Shown here: positions 43,450 through 52,834 of the stretch, piece by piece
Layout of the letters: each line of letters starts with the position of its first letter
Numbering within the stretch: position 1 is the first letter of the stretch
Assembly: GCA_049325475.1 (NCBI GenBank)
Contig: JBMOLN010000007.1
Location: 1 to 64,000 of the forward strand
Length of the DNA: 64,000 bases
Source: MWCR01 sp049325475
Lineage (GTDB): Bacteria; Patescibacteriota; Patescibacteriia; 2-12-FULL-60-25
Direction of reading: 5' to 3'
The notes under the pieces: generated by a model
Databases searched by the model: none
What the model was told of the DNA's origin: nothing
The model's input: only the letters and a program-made list of their open reading frames with translations
Translations under genes and position numbers: made by a program

Positions 43450-43562
43450 AAAATAAAAACCGCCTCAACGCTAAGACGATTTTTACGTGTATCGCGTTTA
43501 ACGCTATGGCTGCGCCACGTGGCGCGAAAGCAAAACGCACAGTGTTTGCTGAGCGTTTTACG
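43450..43562. repeat. Hairpins downstream of tRNA-Gly
   Basis: AAAACCGCC...GACGATTTTT terminator-like arms, TATCGCGTTTAACGC (repeated at 45031) and the palindrome GCGCCACGTGGCGC (43515-43528). Confidence 0.55.
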
Positions 43563-43637
43563 TGGAGCAGGTAACGGGAATCGGACCCGTCTCTGATGCT
43601 TGGGAAGCATCCATAATAGCCACTATACGATACCTGC
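43563..43637 (-). tRNA. tRNA-Gly (anticodon CCC)
   Basis: 75 nt: acceptor GCAGGTA / TACCTGC, anticodon stem GATGC-TTCCCAA-GCATC, T arm GGGTCCGATTCCC, encoded CCA. Confidence 0.95.
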
Positions 43638-43766
43638 GTTAATCTAATACAAAATATCTTAATTGAATAAAAGCCTAAATGCAACTTTACAGAAATATAT
43701 CCCGTCTTCTTCTGAATCTGATCCGCATTGATAGGCTCCGCTCCGGGAACAAGCATCAATAGCGCT

Positions 43767-44972
43767 TTAGATATTCGGTTTTAACTCTCCGATAAACTTT
43801 CTCATATCCTCCATAAGCACTGCATCCGGATTGCAACGCAATACCATACCGTCCATATACATCAAACTCTTGATGATATCAAAAATACTTTCCGAAAACT
43901 CCATGCCCGACAAAACACCGAGCTTAATTGTTCGCATCATCATTTTGGTCAAACTTATTTCACTGACGCTTTTGCCTTTAAAATCCTTATACAATTCCAA
44001 AAAATTTTTCTCAAAATCCGCAAATGCTTGCCCTTCAATCTTTTTCTCTGCCATCTCGTTCAAATAATAAGCGCACTCTTTATATTTGTAATAACTTAAA
44101 TTCTCAAAAAAATTAAATAATCCGATTCTTATATAATCCTCCACCCTGCCTATATACCCCGTATCCACAAAAAATATCCGGCCGTTGGTAAAAATAACAT
44201 TACCCGGATGGATATCTCCATGGAACGTACCGACTTGAAACATATAAAAACCATGGACATGAAACAAGTCCAGCAGCACCTCATAATCCAAGCCGTCAAC
44301 TTCCAGCAGCTCATCAACCGTCCGCCCTTCAATAAACTCAGTCACCATAATCCTCTCTCCCGACAATTCCTCATAAACCTTCGGAAACTTGAGTAAACTC
44401 AAATCATATTTATCTTTATTGGCTATAAAGATATCTCTGAGTATTTTCTGCCCCGCCGCCTCATGCGCCAAATCCAGTTCGCTCAAGGTAGATCTCTCGA
44501 TCATATCCAAAAGACCTTGCGGATTGGCCACGCCTTTCAATTTCGGATAAAACATCATCGCCCACTTAAAATACTTTTTCACTTGCTGAACTTCTTTAAC
44601 AAACTGATCCCTCACTCTCCTTTTTATCATTTTAATCACAATTTCTTCACCCGACCTCAATCTGCCGCGGTGTACCTGCCCTACGGATGCCGAAGCTAAC
44701 GGCTTTTCATCAAAAAACTCCAACTCATCTTTCAATTTTTGAGACGCTAACTGCTCAAATAATTTCTTGGCATCCTCGGCCGGCAGCGGCACTGTCTTAC
44801 GATATAGTTGCGCTAACTTTTTACACTTATCTGCCGGCAAAAAATCGATCCGCACCGCATGCATCTGCCCGATTTTAACCGCAAGCAATCCTGTCTCTTG
44901 AATAAAATCCAAATCCGGCTCTTTGGCCGCATATATATTATGAAGCAGTTTAACAAAACGATAAATATTCAT
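43767..44972 (-). CDS. ABC1/UbiB/AarF-family atypical kinase
   Basis: 401 residues. Motifs of the family in order: the N-terminal VKIGQ (KxGQ, which blocks the active site in UbiB-like kinases), ASVGQVHRGRL (Ala-rich nucleotide loop), VIKMI, FHGDIHPGNV (catalytic loop) and FVDTGYIG, where DFG-like Asp is retained. Members support quinone or lipid metabolism by ATP-dependent activity; no quinone genes lie nearby. TATAAT lies 8 nt before the ATG at 44972, so the mRNA is leaderless or nearly so. Confidence 0.85.
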   Translation of the reverse strand: MNIYRFVKLLHNIYAAKEPDLDFIQETGLLAVKIGQMHAVRIDFLPADKCKKLAQLYRKTVPLPAEDAKKLFEQLASQKLKDELEFFDEKPLASASVGQVHRGRLRSGEEIVIKMIKRRVRDQFVKEVQQVKKYFKWAMMFYPKLKGVANPQGLLDMIERSTLSELDLAHEAAGQKILRDIFIANKDKYDLSLLKFPKVYEELSGERIMVTEFIEGRTVDELLEVDGLDYEVLLDLFHVHGFYMFQVGTFHGDIHPGNVIFTNGRIFFVDTGYIGRVEDYIRIGLFNFFENLSYYKYKECAYYLNEMAEKKIEGQAFADFEKNFLELYKDFKGKSVSEISLTKMMMRTIKLGVLSGMEFSESIFDIIKSLMYMDGMVLRCNPDAVLMEDMRKFIGELKPNI

Positions 44973-45127
44973 ATGAATCAATTATAGAAGAAGTGTGTTG
45001 CATTAGCAATAAATCAAGCCCCAACCGGAGTCATATCGCGTTTAACGCGAAGAGCTCTGCAAACCATGATTAAAACATGTTCCGATTTATCCGTTAACAC
45101 GAGTTAATTCTGGTTGACGGATTAACG

Positions 45128-46132
45128 TTATTTGAGTCTGGCGTCTTGAGTCTTGAATCTATGCATAGCGGCAAACGGAATAACATCATTAATGGATCTT
45201 GCCCCGCAAATCAGCATCACCAATCTGTCGACTCCGAAAGCAATCCCCGCCGCATTTCCCATCTTTGGCAATGCTTCAAGTAATTCTTCATCAATAGGCC
45301 AGACTCCCTTGCCCATCTTGCGTCGTTGATCCTGTTCTTCCTCAAACCTCTTTCTCTGTTCTTCAGGATCTGAAAGCTCGGCAAAGCCATTGGCCAGCTC
45401 CAGCCCTCCGGCATAGAGCTCAACTCTGTCTGCCCAGCGAGGGTCATCAGCCGACTTGCGAGCCAACGCGGCCATGCTCGCCGGATAACGATACAGAAAC
45501 ACAGGTTCGCCTGCACTAAGCTTTGGTTCTATTTGGCTTAAAAAAACTTTAAAGTACAAGTCATCCCAGCTCGCATCCGGCGATGCGGTTTCATGAAACC
45601 GCTCCGCAACGCGGCGCATGGCCGCAACATCACCAAGCAAAGGCGCCAGCTCCACTCCCGCATACTCTCTCCATGCCCGCTCCACTGTTATCCGTTTAAA
45701 CGAATTTTGAATTTTGAACTTTGAATTTTGAATTTGCGATGCGGCGCATCTTATCATGTCTTCCGTATCATCCATCAGATCCTCAATCCTCGAATCGCGC
45801 CGATACCACTCAAGCATCAAAAACTCGGGATCATGCGATCCGTCCCAAGGCTCTCCATTGCGAAAACAGGGCCCCAAATCATAAATACGATCCATCCCCG
45901 CTCCCAACAGCTTCTTCATCGCATACTCCGGCGAAGTAACCAAAGCCGCTCTCCGATTTCGGAGTTCAGAGTTCGGAATTCGGAGTTTGGTAAAAAATGG
46001 ATCGAGATACGGTTCTTGCCCCGGCAAAGCAACCATCCTCGGTGTATGCATCTCAACAAAACCTTGATCGTCAAACCATTGCCTGATAGCTTTAATCACC
46101 TGCGCTCTTATTTTTAGATTCTCGATATTCAT
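45128..46132 (-). CDS. epmA: EF-P--lysine ligase (EpmA/GenX-like class II synthetase)
   Basis: 334 residues. It is a class II lysyl-tRNA-synthetase catalytic core without an anticodon domain: VTSPEYAMKKLL (motif near 2), FRNGE / HDPEFLMLEWYR, ELANGFAEL, and AAGIAFGVDRLVML (motif 3). This composition defines EpmA, which attaches lysine to EF-P; efp lies 3 kb away. Two stretches in variable loops are encoded by heptamer arrays: KLRIPNSELRN (45956-45992) and QIQNSKFKIQNSF (45709-45737). Start at 46132 (MNIENLKIR) agrees with homologs. Confidence 0.88.
   Translation of the reverse strand: MNIENLKIRAQVIKAIRQWFDDQGFVEMHTPRMVALPGQEPYLDPFFTKLRIPNSELRNRRAALVTSPEYAMKKLLGAGMDRIYDLGPCFRNGEPWDGSHDPEFLMLEWYRRDSRIEDLMDDTEDMIRCAASQIQNSKFKIQNSFKRITVERAWREYAGVELAPLLGDVAAMRRVAERFHETASPDASWDDLYFKVFLSQIEPKLSAGEPVFLYRYPASMAALARKSADDPRWADRVELYAGGLELANGFAELSDPEEQRKRFEEEQDQRRKMGKGVWPIDEELLEALPKMGNAAGIAFGVDRLVMLICGARSINDVIPFAAMHRFKTQDARLK
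45709..45737 (-). repeat. Heptamer array inside epmA (1)
   Basis: Four GAATTTT/GAACTTT units in the coding sequence. Confidence 0.85.
45956..45992 (-). repeat. Heptamer array inside epmA (2)
   Basis: GGAGTTC, AGAGTTC, GGAATTC, GGAGTTT in the coding sequence. Confidence 0.8.
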
Positions 46133-46396
46133 ATCATGTAACATGTAGCATGTAACTTGTAACAAATCAAGATTATTAAGCTTAAGGCTTAAAGCTAAAA
46201 ATAAATCCTGAAAGGTTTACTGATTTATTCTTTGTTCTTTATTATTTGTGATTTAATTAGATAAATATGCCAAACGTAGGAATTCCAAATTTATTGTTTT
46301 TTGAAGTTTGTAGTTTGATATTTGAGGTTTATAATTATCATATTATCGCGTAGCGATACCAGCATTCTTAATTATTAATTATTAATTATTAATTAA
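46133..46396. repeat. Heptamer arrays upstream of epmA and after 46447 gene
   Basis: ATGTAAC/ATGTAGC units abut the epmA start (46133-46165). TTAATTA is repeated four times at 46366-46396. Nothing else is seen in this 314-nt gap except AT-rich DNA. Confidence 0.75.
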
Positions 46397-46428
46397 AAAA
46401 AAGCCGCCCTCTTGGCAGAACGCGGCAT
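46397..46428 (-). terminator. Intrinsic terminator
   Basis: GCCGC / GCGGC hairpin with T run on the minus strand. Confidence 0.85.
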
Positions 46429-46446
46429 ATTTATCTTCAATTGTTT

Positions 46447-47154
46447 TTAAGCGGCTTGTTCCAATGCGCCGCCGGGACGAATGTATCGCAAGTTATCGCG
46501 AGTTTTATGAATTACGGCATCAACGTCGACGTCTTCAAGCTGGCTTGTTGCTTCGCCGATGGCTTGATTCACGTTTTTCAATTGATCCGCGATAACTCTG
46601 AATCTTTCCAGCATTTTCTGCTTATTCTCTTCATGCTCTGCTATTTCAGCTTCAGTATACCAAGCGCGCAAATTTAACTTCATGGGATCACCCAAATCAA
46701 CAACCTGTTGAACCGGAGAGCTTTGATTGATATTTTCGATATAAGAATCAAAACTTTCCGAAAGCTCTATCTGACGGGAACGTAATTCCAGTAAATTTTT
46801 TCTTATTTTGATTTGATTGCGTGCGTCAACAAGCTCGGTAATAGCTTGACGCATATTTTCTTTCTGCGCTTCAATGTCGGCGGCATGCCTTTCCACATCA
46901 GCCTCCGTAGGTACTTCGGCGGGCCGCAAAGGACTCGCTTCCAATGATGGCTTTCCGGCCGGTTCACTGGTATTAATAAAATCAATTACCCTTTCTAATT
47001 GATCGTTTAGTTCAACTTCTTTCTCTCTCAAAATTTTAAGTTCTTTCTCAAACCCTTCGGCGGCATTTTTTTCGGTACCCGTGCCGCCCATTATCTCTCT
47101 TAAATCTACTTTATCCTCCTGCGATTGAGGCATTGCTTCAGCTGGATTTGGCAT
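46447..47154 (-). CDS. Hypothetical coiled-coil protein, 235 aa
   Basis: Soluble, Glu/Gln/Arg-rich protein with long heptad-like helices (residues ~30-60, 85-150, 175-215). No signal peptide, no domain recognised. The leader is ~70 nt; an extended -10 TTGCTATAGA is at 47233-47241 and a hairpin plus T-rich tract (47198-47223) lies between promoter and gene, as in attenuators. No clear Shine-Dalgarno. Confidence 0.65.
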   Translation of the reverse strand: MPNPAEAMPQSQEDKVDLREIMGGTGTEKNAAEGFEKELKILREKEVELNDQLERVIDFINTSEPAGKPSLEASPLRPAEVPTEADVERHAADIEAQKENMRQAITELVDARNQIKIRKNLLELRSRQIELSESFDSYIENINQSSPVQQVVDLGDPMKLNLRAWYTEAEIAEHEENKQKMLERFRVIADQLKNVNQAIGEATSQLEDVDVDAVIHKTRDNLRYIRPGGALEQAA

Positions 47155-47197
47155 ATCGATGATTGTTTATGAATTAATGAACACATAAAGTGTTTAA

Positions 47198-47241
47198 ATA
47201 AAAATCGAAGACTTCAATCTTCGTTGGATTTTTCTATAGCA
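47198..47241 (-). promoter_or_regulatory. Promoter with attenuator-like hairpin
   Basis: Extended -10 (TGCTATAGA) followed within ~10 nt by CGAAGA / TCTTCG and ATTTTTATTT on the minus strand. Confidence 0.45.
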
Positions 47242-47333
47242 AGCCCTCCTTTCCAAGGCTTGACTTAATTAATTTAATCATATTTTTGTTTTTGTTTAGC
47301 CCTTTTTTTGAACTTTGTATTTAAATTATAGCA

Positions 47334-47368
47334 AAAAAAAGAGCTTTTGTCAATGCAAAAACTCTGTC
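47334..47368 (-). terminator. Terminator of the deaminase gene
   Basis: GAG...TTG / CAA...CTC imperfect hairpin followed by eight T on the minus strand. Confidence 0.7.
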
Positions 47369-47410
47369 AAAACACTAACAAAAACCTTACATTCGCCGAC
47401 TTCTTGTTAA

Positions 47411-47899
47411 TTATTCATATTTTTGCAATTCATCATGAATTACATCCAATTGAACTCCCACTTTGGCAAACATTTCCCTGGTATCCTGCGCCGCATGATA
47501 TCTTCTTTCTGCTACGACTCTCTTGATACCCACACTGATAATCAACATTGCGCAAACCCTGCATGGTTCCATTCTGCAATACAATGTCGCGCCGTCCAAA
47601 CTCACGCCGTGCTTGGCCGCCTGACAAATCGCGTTTTGCTCTGCATGAATAGTCCGCACGCAATGTTCTTTTACCGTGCCGTCATCCAATAAAACTTTTT
47701 TAAACAAATGCCCCGCCTCATCGCAATGCTCTAAACCCGGCGGCGACCCTACATAACCCGAACATAAAATTTGTTTATCTTTCACAATCACGCAACCGCT
47801 CCTGCCCCTGTCGCAAGTGGCTCGGCGCGCAACCGTATTCATTATCTCCATAAAATATTCATCCCAAGATGGACGAATGTATTTTTGCTCTTCACTCAT
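47411..47899 (-). CDS. dCMP deaminase (ComE/DCTD-like)
   Basis: 162 residues. Zinc cytidine-deaminase-fold motifs: TIHAEQNAI (His and catalytic Glu) and EPCRVCAML (PCxxC), plus an N-terminal CDRGRSGCVIV typical of deoxycytidylate deaminases with an additional zinc site. It makes dUMP for thymidylate synthesis. The promoter TTGTCA, 17 nt, TTAAAT ends 8 nt before the ATG at 47899, so the mRNA is leaderless; the upstream in-frame codons are promoter DNA. Confidence 0.88.
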   Translation of the reverse strand: MSEEQKYIRPSWDEYFMEIMNTVARRATCDRGRSGCVIVKDKQILCSGYVGSPPGLEHCDEAGHLFKKVLLDDGTVKEHCVRTIHAEQNAICQAAKHGVSLDGATLYCRMEPCRVCAMLIISVGIKRVVAERRYHAAQDTREMFAKVGVQLDVIHDELQKYE

Positions 47900-47949
47900 A
47901 TAAAACCATTTAATCACTAGCGTTATTAAATGACAATAACCAATAATCA

Positions 47950-48085
47950 AGTTCCAATCATCAAAGGTCCATGGTCCTTAGTCCATGGTCCTGGCTAAAG
48001 GACTGGGCCCGTGGCCAGGACTTAGGACGATGTACTCAGGGCCTAAGTTCTGGATATTGGTTATTTATTGGTTATTGTTTTGTTG
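47950..48085. repeat. Heptamer-period arrays
   Basis: GGTCCAT, GGTCCTT, AGTCCAT, GGTCCTG units, then TGGTTAT/TTGGTTA-type units. Confidence 0.75.
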
Positions 48086-48101
48086 GTTATTGGAGCTTTA
48101 C

Positions 48102-48129
48102 AAAAAATCGGCCCGAAGGCCGATTTTTT
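48102..48129 (-). terminator. Terminator of the rpsF-ssb-rpsR operon
   Basis: AAAAATCGGCC / GGCCGATTTTT hairpin with T run, just after rpsR. Confidence 0.9.
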
Positions 48130-48346
48130 ATCTGACAACAAATGGCAGTAAAGCCATAAATCTGGAACGCTTAATGGCTTGAGAAAGCTTCCTCTGATGC
48201 CACACACAAACTCCGCTGCGCTTGCGCGATACTATCTTGCCGAATGAAGAAAGATATCTGCGCAATAAATTTGTATCTTTATAATTGATTTCCACTGTAT
48301 TTGTCCTGCAAAACGGACAGATCTTATTTTTTGGTTGAGATTTCAT
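48128..48346 (-). CDS. rpsR: Ribosomal protein bS18
   Basis: 72 residues. The bS18 pattern is clear: CPFC, INYKDTNLLRRYLSSFGKI, SRKRSGVC, HQRKLSQAIKRSRFMALLPF. The CPxC pair marks the zinc-type form. It binds bS6 in the 30S platform. It is last in the classical rpsF-ssb-rpsR operon. Confidence 0.95.
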   Translation of the reverse strand: MKSQPKNKICPFCRTNTVEINYKDTNLLRRYLSSFGKIVSRKRSGVCVWHQRKLSQAIKRSRFMALLPFVVR

Positions 48347-48352
48347 AAGTCT

Positions 48353-48790
48353 TTAAAATGGTATGTCTTCTACACGAATTTCTTGATCGCCTACGCCCGG
48401 ATCAACGGTCGGCTCTCCTGCGGTTGCCGTTTCCATGGAATTTGCTCCTCCTTGCGGGGCCTTATCCAGCATAATCATATTCTCGGCGACAATTTCGGTT
48501 CTTTGCCTCTTCTGGCCGTCCGGCGTTTCCCATTCTCTGGTTTGCAATCTGCCTTCCACGTAAACCTTGCGTCCTTTGCCCAGATATTGATTGCAAATTT
48601 CCGCGAGCTTGCCCCAGGCTACAACCGGATGATACTCGGTTCTTTCCTGCTTTTGACCGTTAACATCATTCCATTGGGATGAAGTGGCTACCGAAAAATT
48701 TGTTACGCTCTGACCGCTGCTGGTATTTCTAAGTTCCGGATCTCTGGTCAAATTACCGATTATCATAGCGCGATTTAAACTCATGGACAT
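48353..48790 (-). CDS. ssb: Single-stranded DNA-binding protein
   Basis: 145 residues. N-terminal OB fold (MSLNRAMIIGNLTRDPEL, VATSSQWND, YVEGRLQTREWETPDGQKR) and an acidic tip ending VEDIPF, the docking tail for replication and repair partners. The tail linker is short. Either ATG at 48790 or 48784 could be used. It lies between rpsF and rpsR. Confidence 0.95.
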   Translation of the reverse strand: MSMSLNRAMIIGNLTRDPELRNTSSGQSVTNFSVATSSQWNDVNGQKQERTEYHPVVAWGKLAEICNQYLGKGRKVYVEGRLQTREWETPDGQKRQRTEIVAENMIMLDKAPQGGANSMETATAGEPTVDPGVGDQEIRVEDIPF

Positions 48791-48831
48791 ATATTTATTA
48801 CGTTAAATATTTACTTTAAAGTTTTACATTA

Positions 48832-49428
48832 TTATATATTATCAGTCGAGTCGGACAATGCTGCGTTTATTTTTTTATCCAATTCTTCCGCGCTTAATTT
48901 GAATGTGCCGTCATCTTCGCCGTCATCCGCATTTTCCGGCGCCTTATTCTTATCCGCGGCCTCCTTACTCGAATCTTCATCAAGATCTTTATTTTCGGAA
49001 TTTTCTTCCAAAGACGCGGCTTCTTTTACGTCATCCGCGACATCGTCTTTTCTGGCCTGCCTTTTGCGTTTGCCCCTGTCATCTTTGCTCCCGTCGACTT
49101 GAACCTCCTGAAACTGCACCAAATTAAACTCATTTCCGCCCGCTTCATCTGCTCTTAAAACCAAATGACGAACAATGCGCTCATGAATTCTTAAAGCTTC
49201 ATGGATTTTGGCTACAGCTTCTGATTCGGCGTCAAAATAGACCAAAACATAGTGGCCGTAACGGATCTTTTTAATTAAATAAGTAAAACGGAATTTACCC
49301 AAGCGGCGGCTTTCCTTTGGAGTTCCGCCATACTTTTGTATCAAAGCCTGAATATCTGTTTCCGTTTGTGCTACTTCATCATCGGTCAAAGTAGCCGGAA
49401 TAATATAGAGAAGTTCGTAAGTTCTCAT
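48832..49428 (-). CDS. rpsF: Ribosomal protein bS6 with long acidic C-terminal extension
   Basis: 198 residues, about twice the usual ~100. Residues 1-105 are canonical bS6 (YELLYIIPATLTDDE, GKFRFTYLIKKIRYGHYVLVYF, RHLVLRADE). A basic patch (DDRGKRKRQARKD) then an acidic tail (DDVADDVKEAASLEENSENKD and on) follow; this region may be disordered. It is the first gene of the operon, with a modest AGAAGAT ribosome site before the ATG. Confidence 0.93.
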   Translation of the reverse strand: MRTYELLYIIPATLTDDEVAQTETDIQALIQKYGGTPKESRRLGKFRFTYLIKKIRYGHYVLVYFDAESEAVAKIHEALRIHERIVRHLVLRADEAGGNEFNLVQFQEVQVDGSKDDRGKRKRQARKDDVADDVKEAASLEENSENKDLDEDSSKEAADKNKAPENADDGEDDGTFKLSAEELDKKINAALSDSTDNI

Positions 49429-49768
49429 ATATATCTTCTACACGTCCCCATAACGATCCTTTGCGAATCCATTATCGGGAAACCTTATTTTCATAAGATT
49501 ATGGCCGGTAAAAGCGGTTAAATTTAATGGGCTTAAACTACTGCAAAACCCGTATTTTGTCAAATCCTGCTCATGTAACATAAAACACGTATTCCAGTGT
49601 ACCCGTTAATCCGTTACCCAGAGTTGACTCCGGAATATCCCGCCTGTGACGGGACCCCGCCTTCAGAAAATTTAAATTAATGTGGCGGGGCGGGTTAACA
49701 GGACTGCGGAGAAACGTGCTGCAAATCAAGTTATTAAAAAGACCCGGCCTAAAGCCGAGTCGAGAGAG
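49429..49768. repeat. Intergenic region with GC hairpin (CCCGCC...GGCGGG)
   Basis: Around 49638-49690 TCCCGCC...GGGACCCCGCC and a later GGCGGGGCGGG form hairpins related to the paired-hairpin family. I see no gene in this 340-nt gap; AAAGACCCGGC...GCCGAGTC at ~49737-49762 may end the coiled-coil gene. Confidence 0.5.
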
Positions 49769-52621
49769 TTAGTCGATCTTGTCACCCTGTCCATCATCCA
49801 GATCTTCAATACGGGCATCCGGGCTTGGGCAAGCCGGAGCCAGCATGGGCGGACGCATGGTCATGGTATTTTGACGAATGTGGCTGACTCCGGTCTGCGG
49901 ATACTGGCACGAGTTGTGCGCCAGATGTGCAATCCGGAGAGATCCCATACGCCGGGCCAAGTCTTGCAAGGCCTGCGGGATCTGATACTCCATGGAGCCG
50001 ACAACCGCCAGACGCAAAAACGCATTCCAAGGATATACTTCTTCCATAGAAGCAACGGCCAATTCCAGAGGTTCATTTTTACGGGCGCGCTCTGCAATCA
50101 CACCTACTGCAAGCGAAGTGAGCCTCCAAAGCTCCGTGCTTGTCAGCGACTGCACGTCTTCCTGCGTCGCCCGATTAAAATCGCAAACTTGCTTTTGCCT
50201 GCTCGCTTGCTCGCGGAGATTTTGGAGCTCTTGCTGTGCCTGCGCCAGCCTGGCCATGGCGCTTTCAGAACGCTTTTGGCTGTTGCGCCCGGTTTCAATC
50301 GCAACAGCGAGTTCGGCTCGTAGATCGCTCATCTCACCGCTGCTTGTGCGGTATGCATGCATCACGTGCCGCAGAGGCTGCAAGATATACTCAACTTTTT
50401 GCTTCGGTTCCAACCTTGCAAGTCGCTTCTCATCCAAATCAAAAGTCTGCAGCAATTCTTGAGTCAAAAGTGTCCAGGCTTCACCCTCGCTGCTCGTGGC
50501 TACCAAGTTCAGCCCGTCGAGCTCGGTTTGAATGGACAATTGCAGTGCATGAGCTTCCGGGAGCTCGTTCTGCTCTTCAGTCAAAATAGCTACGAGCTTC
50601 AAAGCGGTTTCATCGCTCCAAGGCAATTGAGCCAACTTGGCAAACTGCGCTTGCCGCACGCGGGCCTTGGTACCCTGCTCGTCTTGCACGAACTTGAGCA
50701 ATTCAGCGGTATGATCCCGGCGTGCCCGCAACACCTCGGCATCATCTTCTGTTGCGTCGTCAATCATCAGCTGGCTTGAGGCCGCGTCATGATGATCCTT
50801 CAGCCTGCGTACCGAGGCTTCAATCATCCTGACCTGACGGTTTTGATTCGCGATCAAAAGATCCAGATATGCCTGCAAAGCTCCAAGCAACGGGCTTTCC
50901 GTCGCCGTTTGATTCACTGCGGATTGAACATCCGATTCTTGATCGGTGGCTTTCGCCGTAAAATACGGCAATGTCTGCTTGCGCGCATCAGGCGTCGGTT
51001 TCTCTGAGGATTCATGACCCGATTGCTCGGCCCGCATCACTGAGGAATAAGGCTGCGTACGCTGCCTTGTTTGAGACTGGATGTTAAACGCAGCTTGAGC
51101 CATGCGTTCCAGCTTTTGTTCAGCTTCGGACTTCTGGTGTTCCAGAAGCGCGATCCTGTTCTCCAACTCGGCGATCTTCTTTTGATTAGCTTGCTTATCT
51201 TGCCGGAGCTTGTCGAGCTCGGCATTGGCCTGCGCCAATTCTTCCCGCTTTTCTTGGAGCGCATCCAGCGCCCTGTCGCGGGCCGTAAATGCACGATTGG
51301 CATAAGCGGCATTATCAGTCTGCTTCGCTTCCAGCTCATCATACTGCGCCTGCAAGGCGTTAAGAGCATTAATCAGGCGCTCAACGTTGGCGACGGATTC
51401 GGCCAATTCGTTTTGCGAAGACTGCTTGTCCGTTTCCGCCTTGGCCAATTTCACAGCCAAAGCGTCGCGGTCAGCCAGTCTGCCTTTCATATCAGCAATA
51501 CCCTTTTCCAGGGTTTGAATTGTCTTTTCATTGCTTTGCAGTTTTTCACGACAGGAAGTCTCTGCTTTCTGCGCCTCTTCCAAATCCGCACGAATCTGAT
51601 CCAAGGCAAACGCCGCAACTTCGGCTTCACTCGCATCTTCATGTCCGCGCAAAAACTCACGCGCTTGCGCAATCCGCTTGGCAACTTCTTTGCGAACGGC
51701 TGCCGCCACGCGCTCATCCATTTCCGTACGGCTCAAATACGAAAGGCCCTGAAAATGCTTCCTGCCTTTACGTTCCCTATGTACCCAAACCAATCCGAGG
51801 CCATTTGCCAACAGCGATACCAGCAAACCCCAGCCCAATTGCTTTTTCGTTTGGACCGAAGGAGTGATGGCTGCGATCACCTTATCTTTTTCCATTGCCG
51901 CGGCTTCAAGATTCGCAATCCTCCCGCGCGCTTCTCGCAAAAGTTTCTGATCCAGCGTTTCTTGCGGTTCAACTTTGATCGGGATGACAATGTCCGCAAA
52001 ATGCTGTTTGCAATTCGCAAGAACCGCCCTCACCTCGTCCGAAGGATTTTCAATTTTGGCCAAAGCATGACAACTCTCACTGCTCAAATCCGAGTATTGC
52101 TCTGTAATCGTCTTCTCCGGCACAACCGGCACCAAAACCTTGGGATAACCGCCGTTCATGGCCACCGGATAATAATTCACCCGGCCGCCGCAATATTCAT
52201 TTTCTTCCTCGGTCTGCTCCGACCAGGGCTTATACCCTGTCACGCAGCCGCGGTGCACGGACGCAAATTTCTTTGCGCCCTCTTGCATACGCGTGCCGTT
52301 GGCCGCGTAGATTGATCGCAGCTGCGCCAGTCTGGGCAGAACCTTTCCGGTTTCAGGATCTTTTTGCGGAAACTGACTTGCCGCGTACCACAAGTCACAG
52401 CCTCGTCGGCCGGATAGCGTCAATTCCTTGTATCTCTTGCCATCGATAACCTTGTTCTCGATTTGAAGCACGCACGGTTCATCCGGCGTATCCGATTTGG
52501 GATCCGCTGCCCATGCCATCCCGGGGAACAAAGTCATAACGAACACTGCCGCAATGACCGAGAAAAACGTGTTTCTGAGCACCAAAGCCAGCACTGTCTG
52601 CAGGATCGTTCTCGCGAGCAT
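49769..52621 (-). CDS. Giant envelope coiled-coil protein, paralog A
   Basis: About 950 residues. A signal peptide (hydrophobic core, cleavage near WAADP) precedes a Cys-containing outer domain (~residues 30-180) with RRGCDLW, FPQKDPETGK, QLRSIYAANGTR and HRGCVTGY. A membrane helix follows at ~270-290 (GWGLLVSLLANGLGLVW), then ~400 residues of coiled coil and a C-terminal helical domain ending RPPMLAP. The domain order and both ends match the 52910 protein. AGGAGG precedes the ATG at 52621. The coiled coil probably lies in the cytoplasm if the N-domain is outside. Confidence 0.8.
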   Translation of the reverse strand: MLARTILQTVLALVLRNTFFSVIAAVFVMTLFPGMAWAADPKSDTPDEPCVLQIENKVIDGKRYKELTLSGRRGCDLWYAASQFPQKDPETGKVLPRLAQLRSIYAANGTRMQEGAKKFASVHRGCVTGYKPWSEQTEEENEYCGGRVNYYPVAMNGGYPKVLVPVVPEKTITEQYSDLSSESCHALAKIENPSDEVRAVLANCKQHFADIVIPIKVEPQETLDQKLLREARGRIANLEAAAMEKDKVIAAITPSVQTKKQLGWGLLVSLLANGLGLVWVHRERKGRKHFQGLSYLSRTEMDERVAAAVRKEVAKRIAQAREFLRGHEDASEAEVAAFALDQIRADLEEAQKAETSCREKLQSNEKTIQTLEKGIADMKGRLADRDALAVKLAKAETDKQSSQNELAESVANVERLINALNALQAQYDELEAKQTDNAAYANRAFTARDRALDALQEKREELAQANAELDKLRQDKQANQKKIAELENRIALLEHQKSEAEQKLERMAQAAFNIQSQTRQRTQPYSSVMRAEQSGHESSEKPTPDARKQTLPYFTAKATDQESDVQSAVNQTATESPLLGALQAYLDLLIANQNRQVRMIEASVRRLKDHHDAASSQLMIDDATEDDAEVLRARRDHTAELLKFVQDEQGTKARVRQAQFAKLAQLPWSDETALKLVAILTEEQNELPEAHALQLSIQTELDGLNLVATSSEGEAWTLLTQELLQTFDLDEKRLARLEPKQKVEYILQPLRHVMHAYRTSSGEMSDLRAELAVAIETGRNSQKRSESAMARLAQAQQELQNLREQASRQKQVCDFNRATQEDVQSLTSTELWRLTSLAVGVIAERARKNEPLELAVASMEEVYPWNAFLRLAVVGSMEYQIPQALQDLARRMGSLRIAHLAHNSCQYPQTGVSHIRQNTMTMRPPMLAPACPSPDARIEDLDDGQGDKID

Positions 52622-52834
52622 GTTAGCCTCCTCTATGGAGTTTTTGTCCAATGTCCTACCCATATTTTAACTCATGGGTCCACCATACCCCAACATATTT
52701 AAAAAAACTTGTCAATAGAGCTAAATATATAACTTCAAATAAAAATTTTTTTACTACATTATTTAATATTTATTTTCTTTATTTTAACATGATGTTTTCT
52801 CCAAATTTCTAGTTTAATGTTTTTGTTTTGCAGT

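Noticed and set aside
51071..52315. A 414-codon plus-strand frame opposite paralog A
   Set aside because: It mirrors the codon-periodic coiled-coil gene on the other strand; no ribosome site, no promoter, and low plausibility as a protein.
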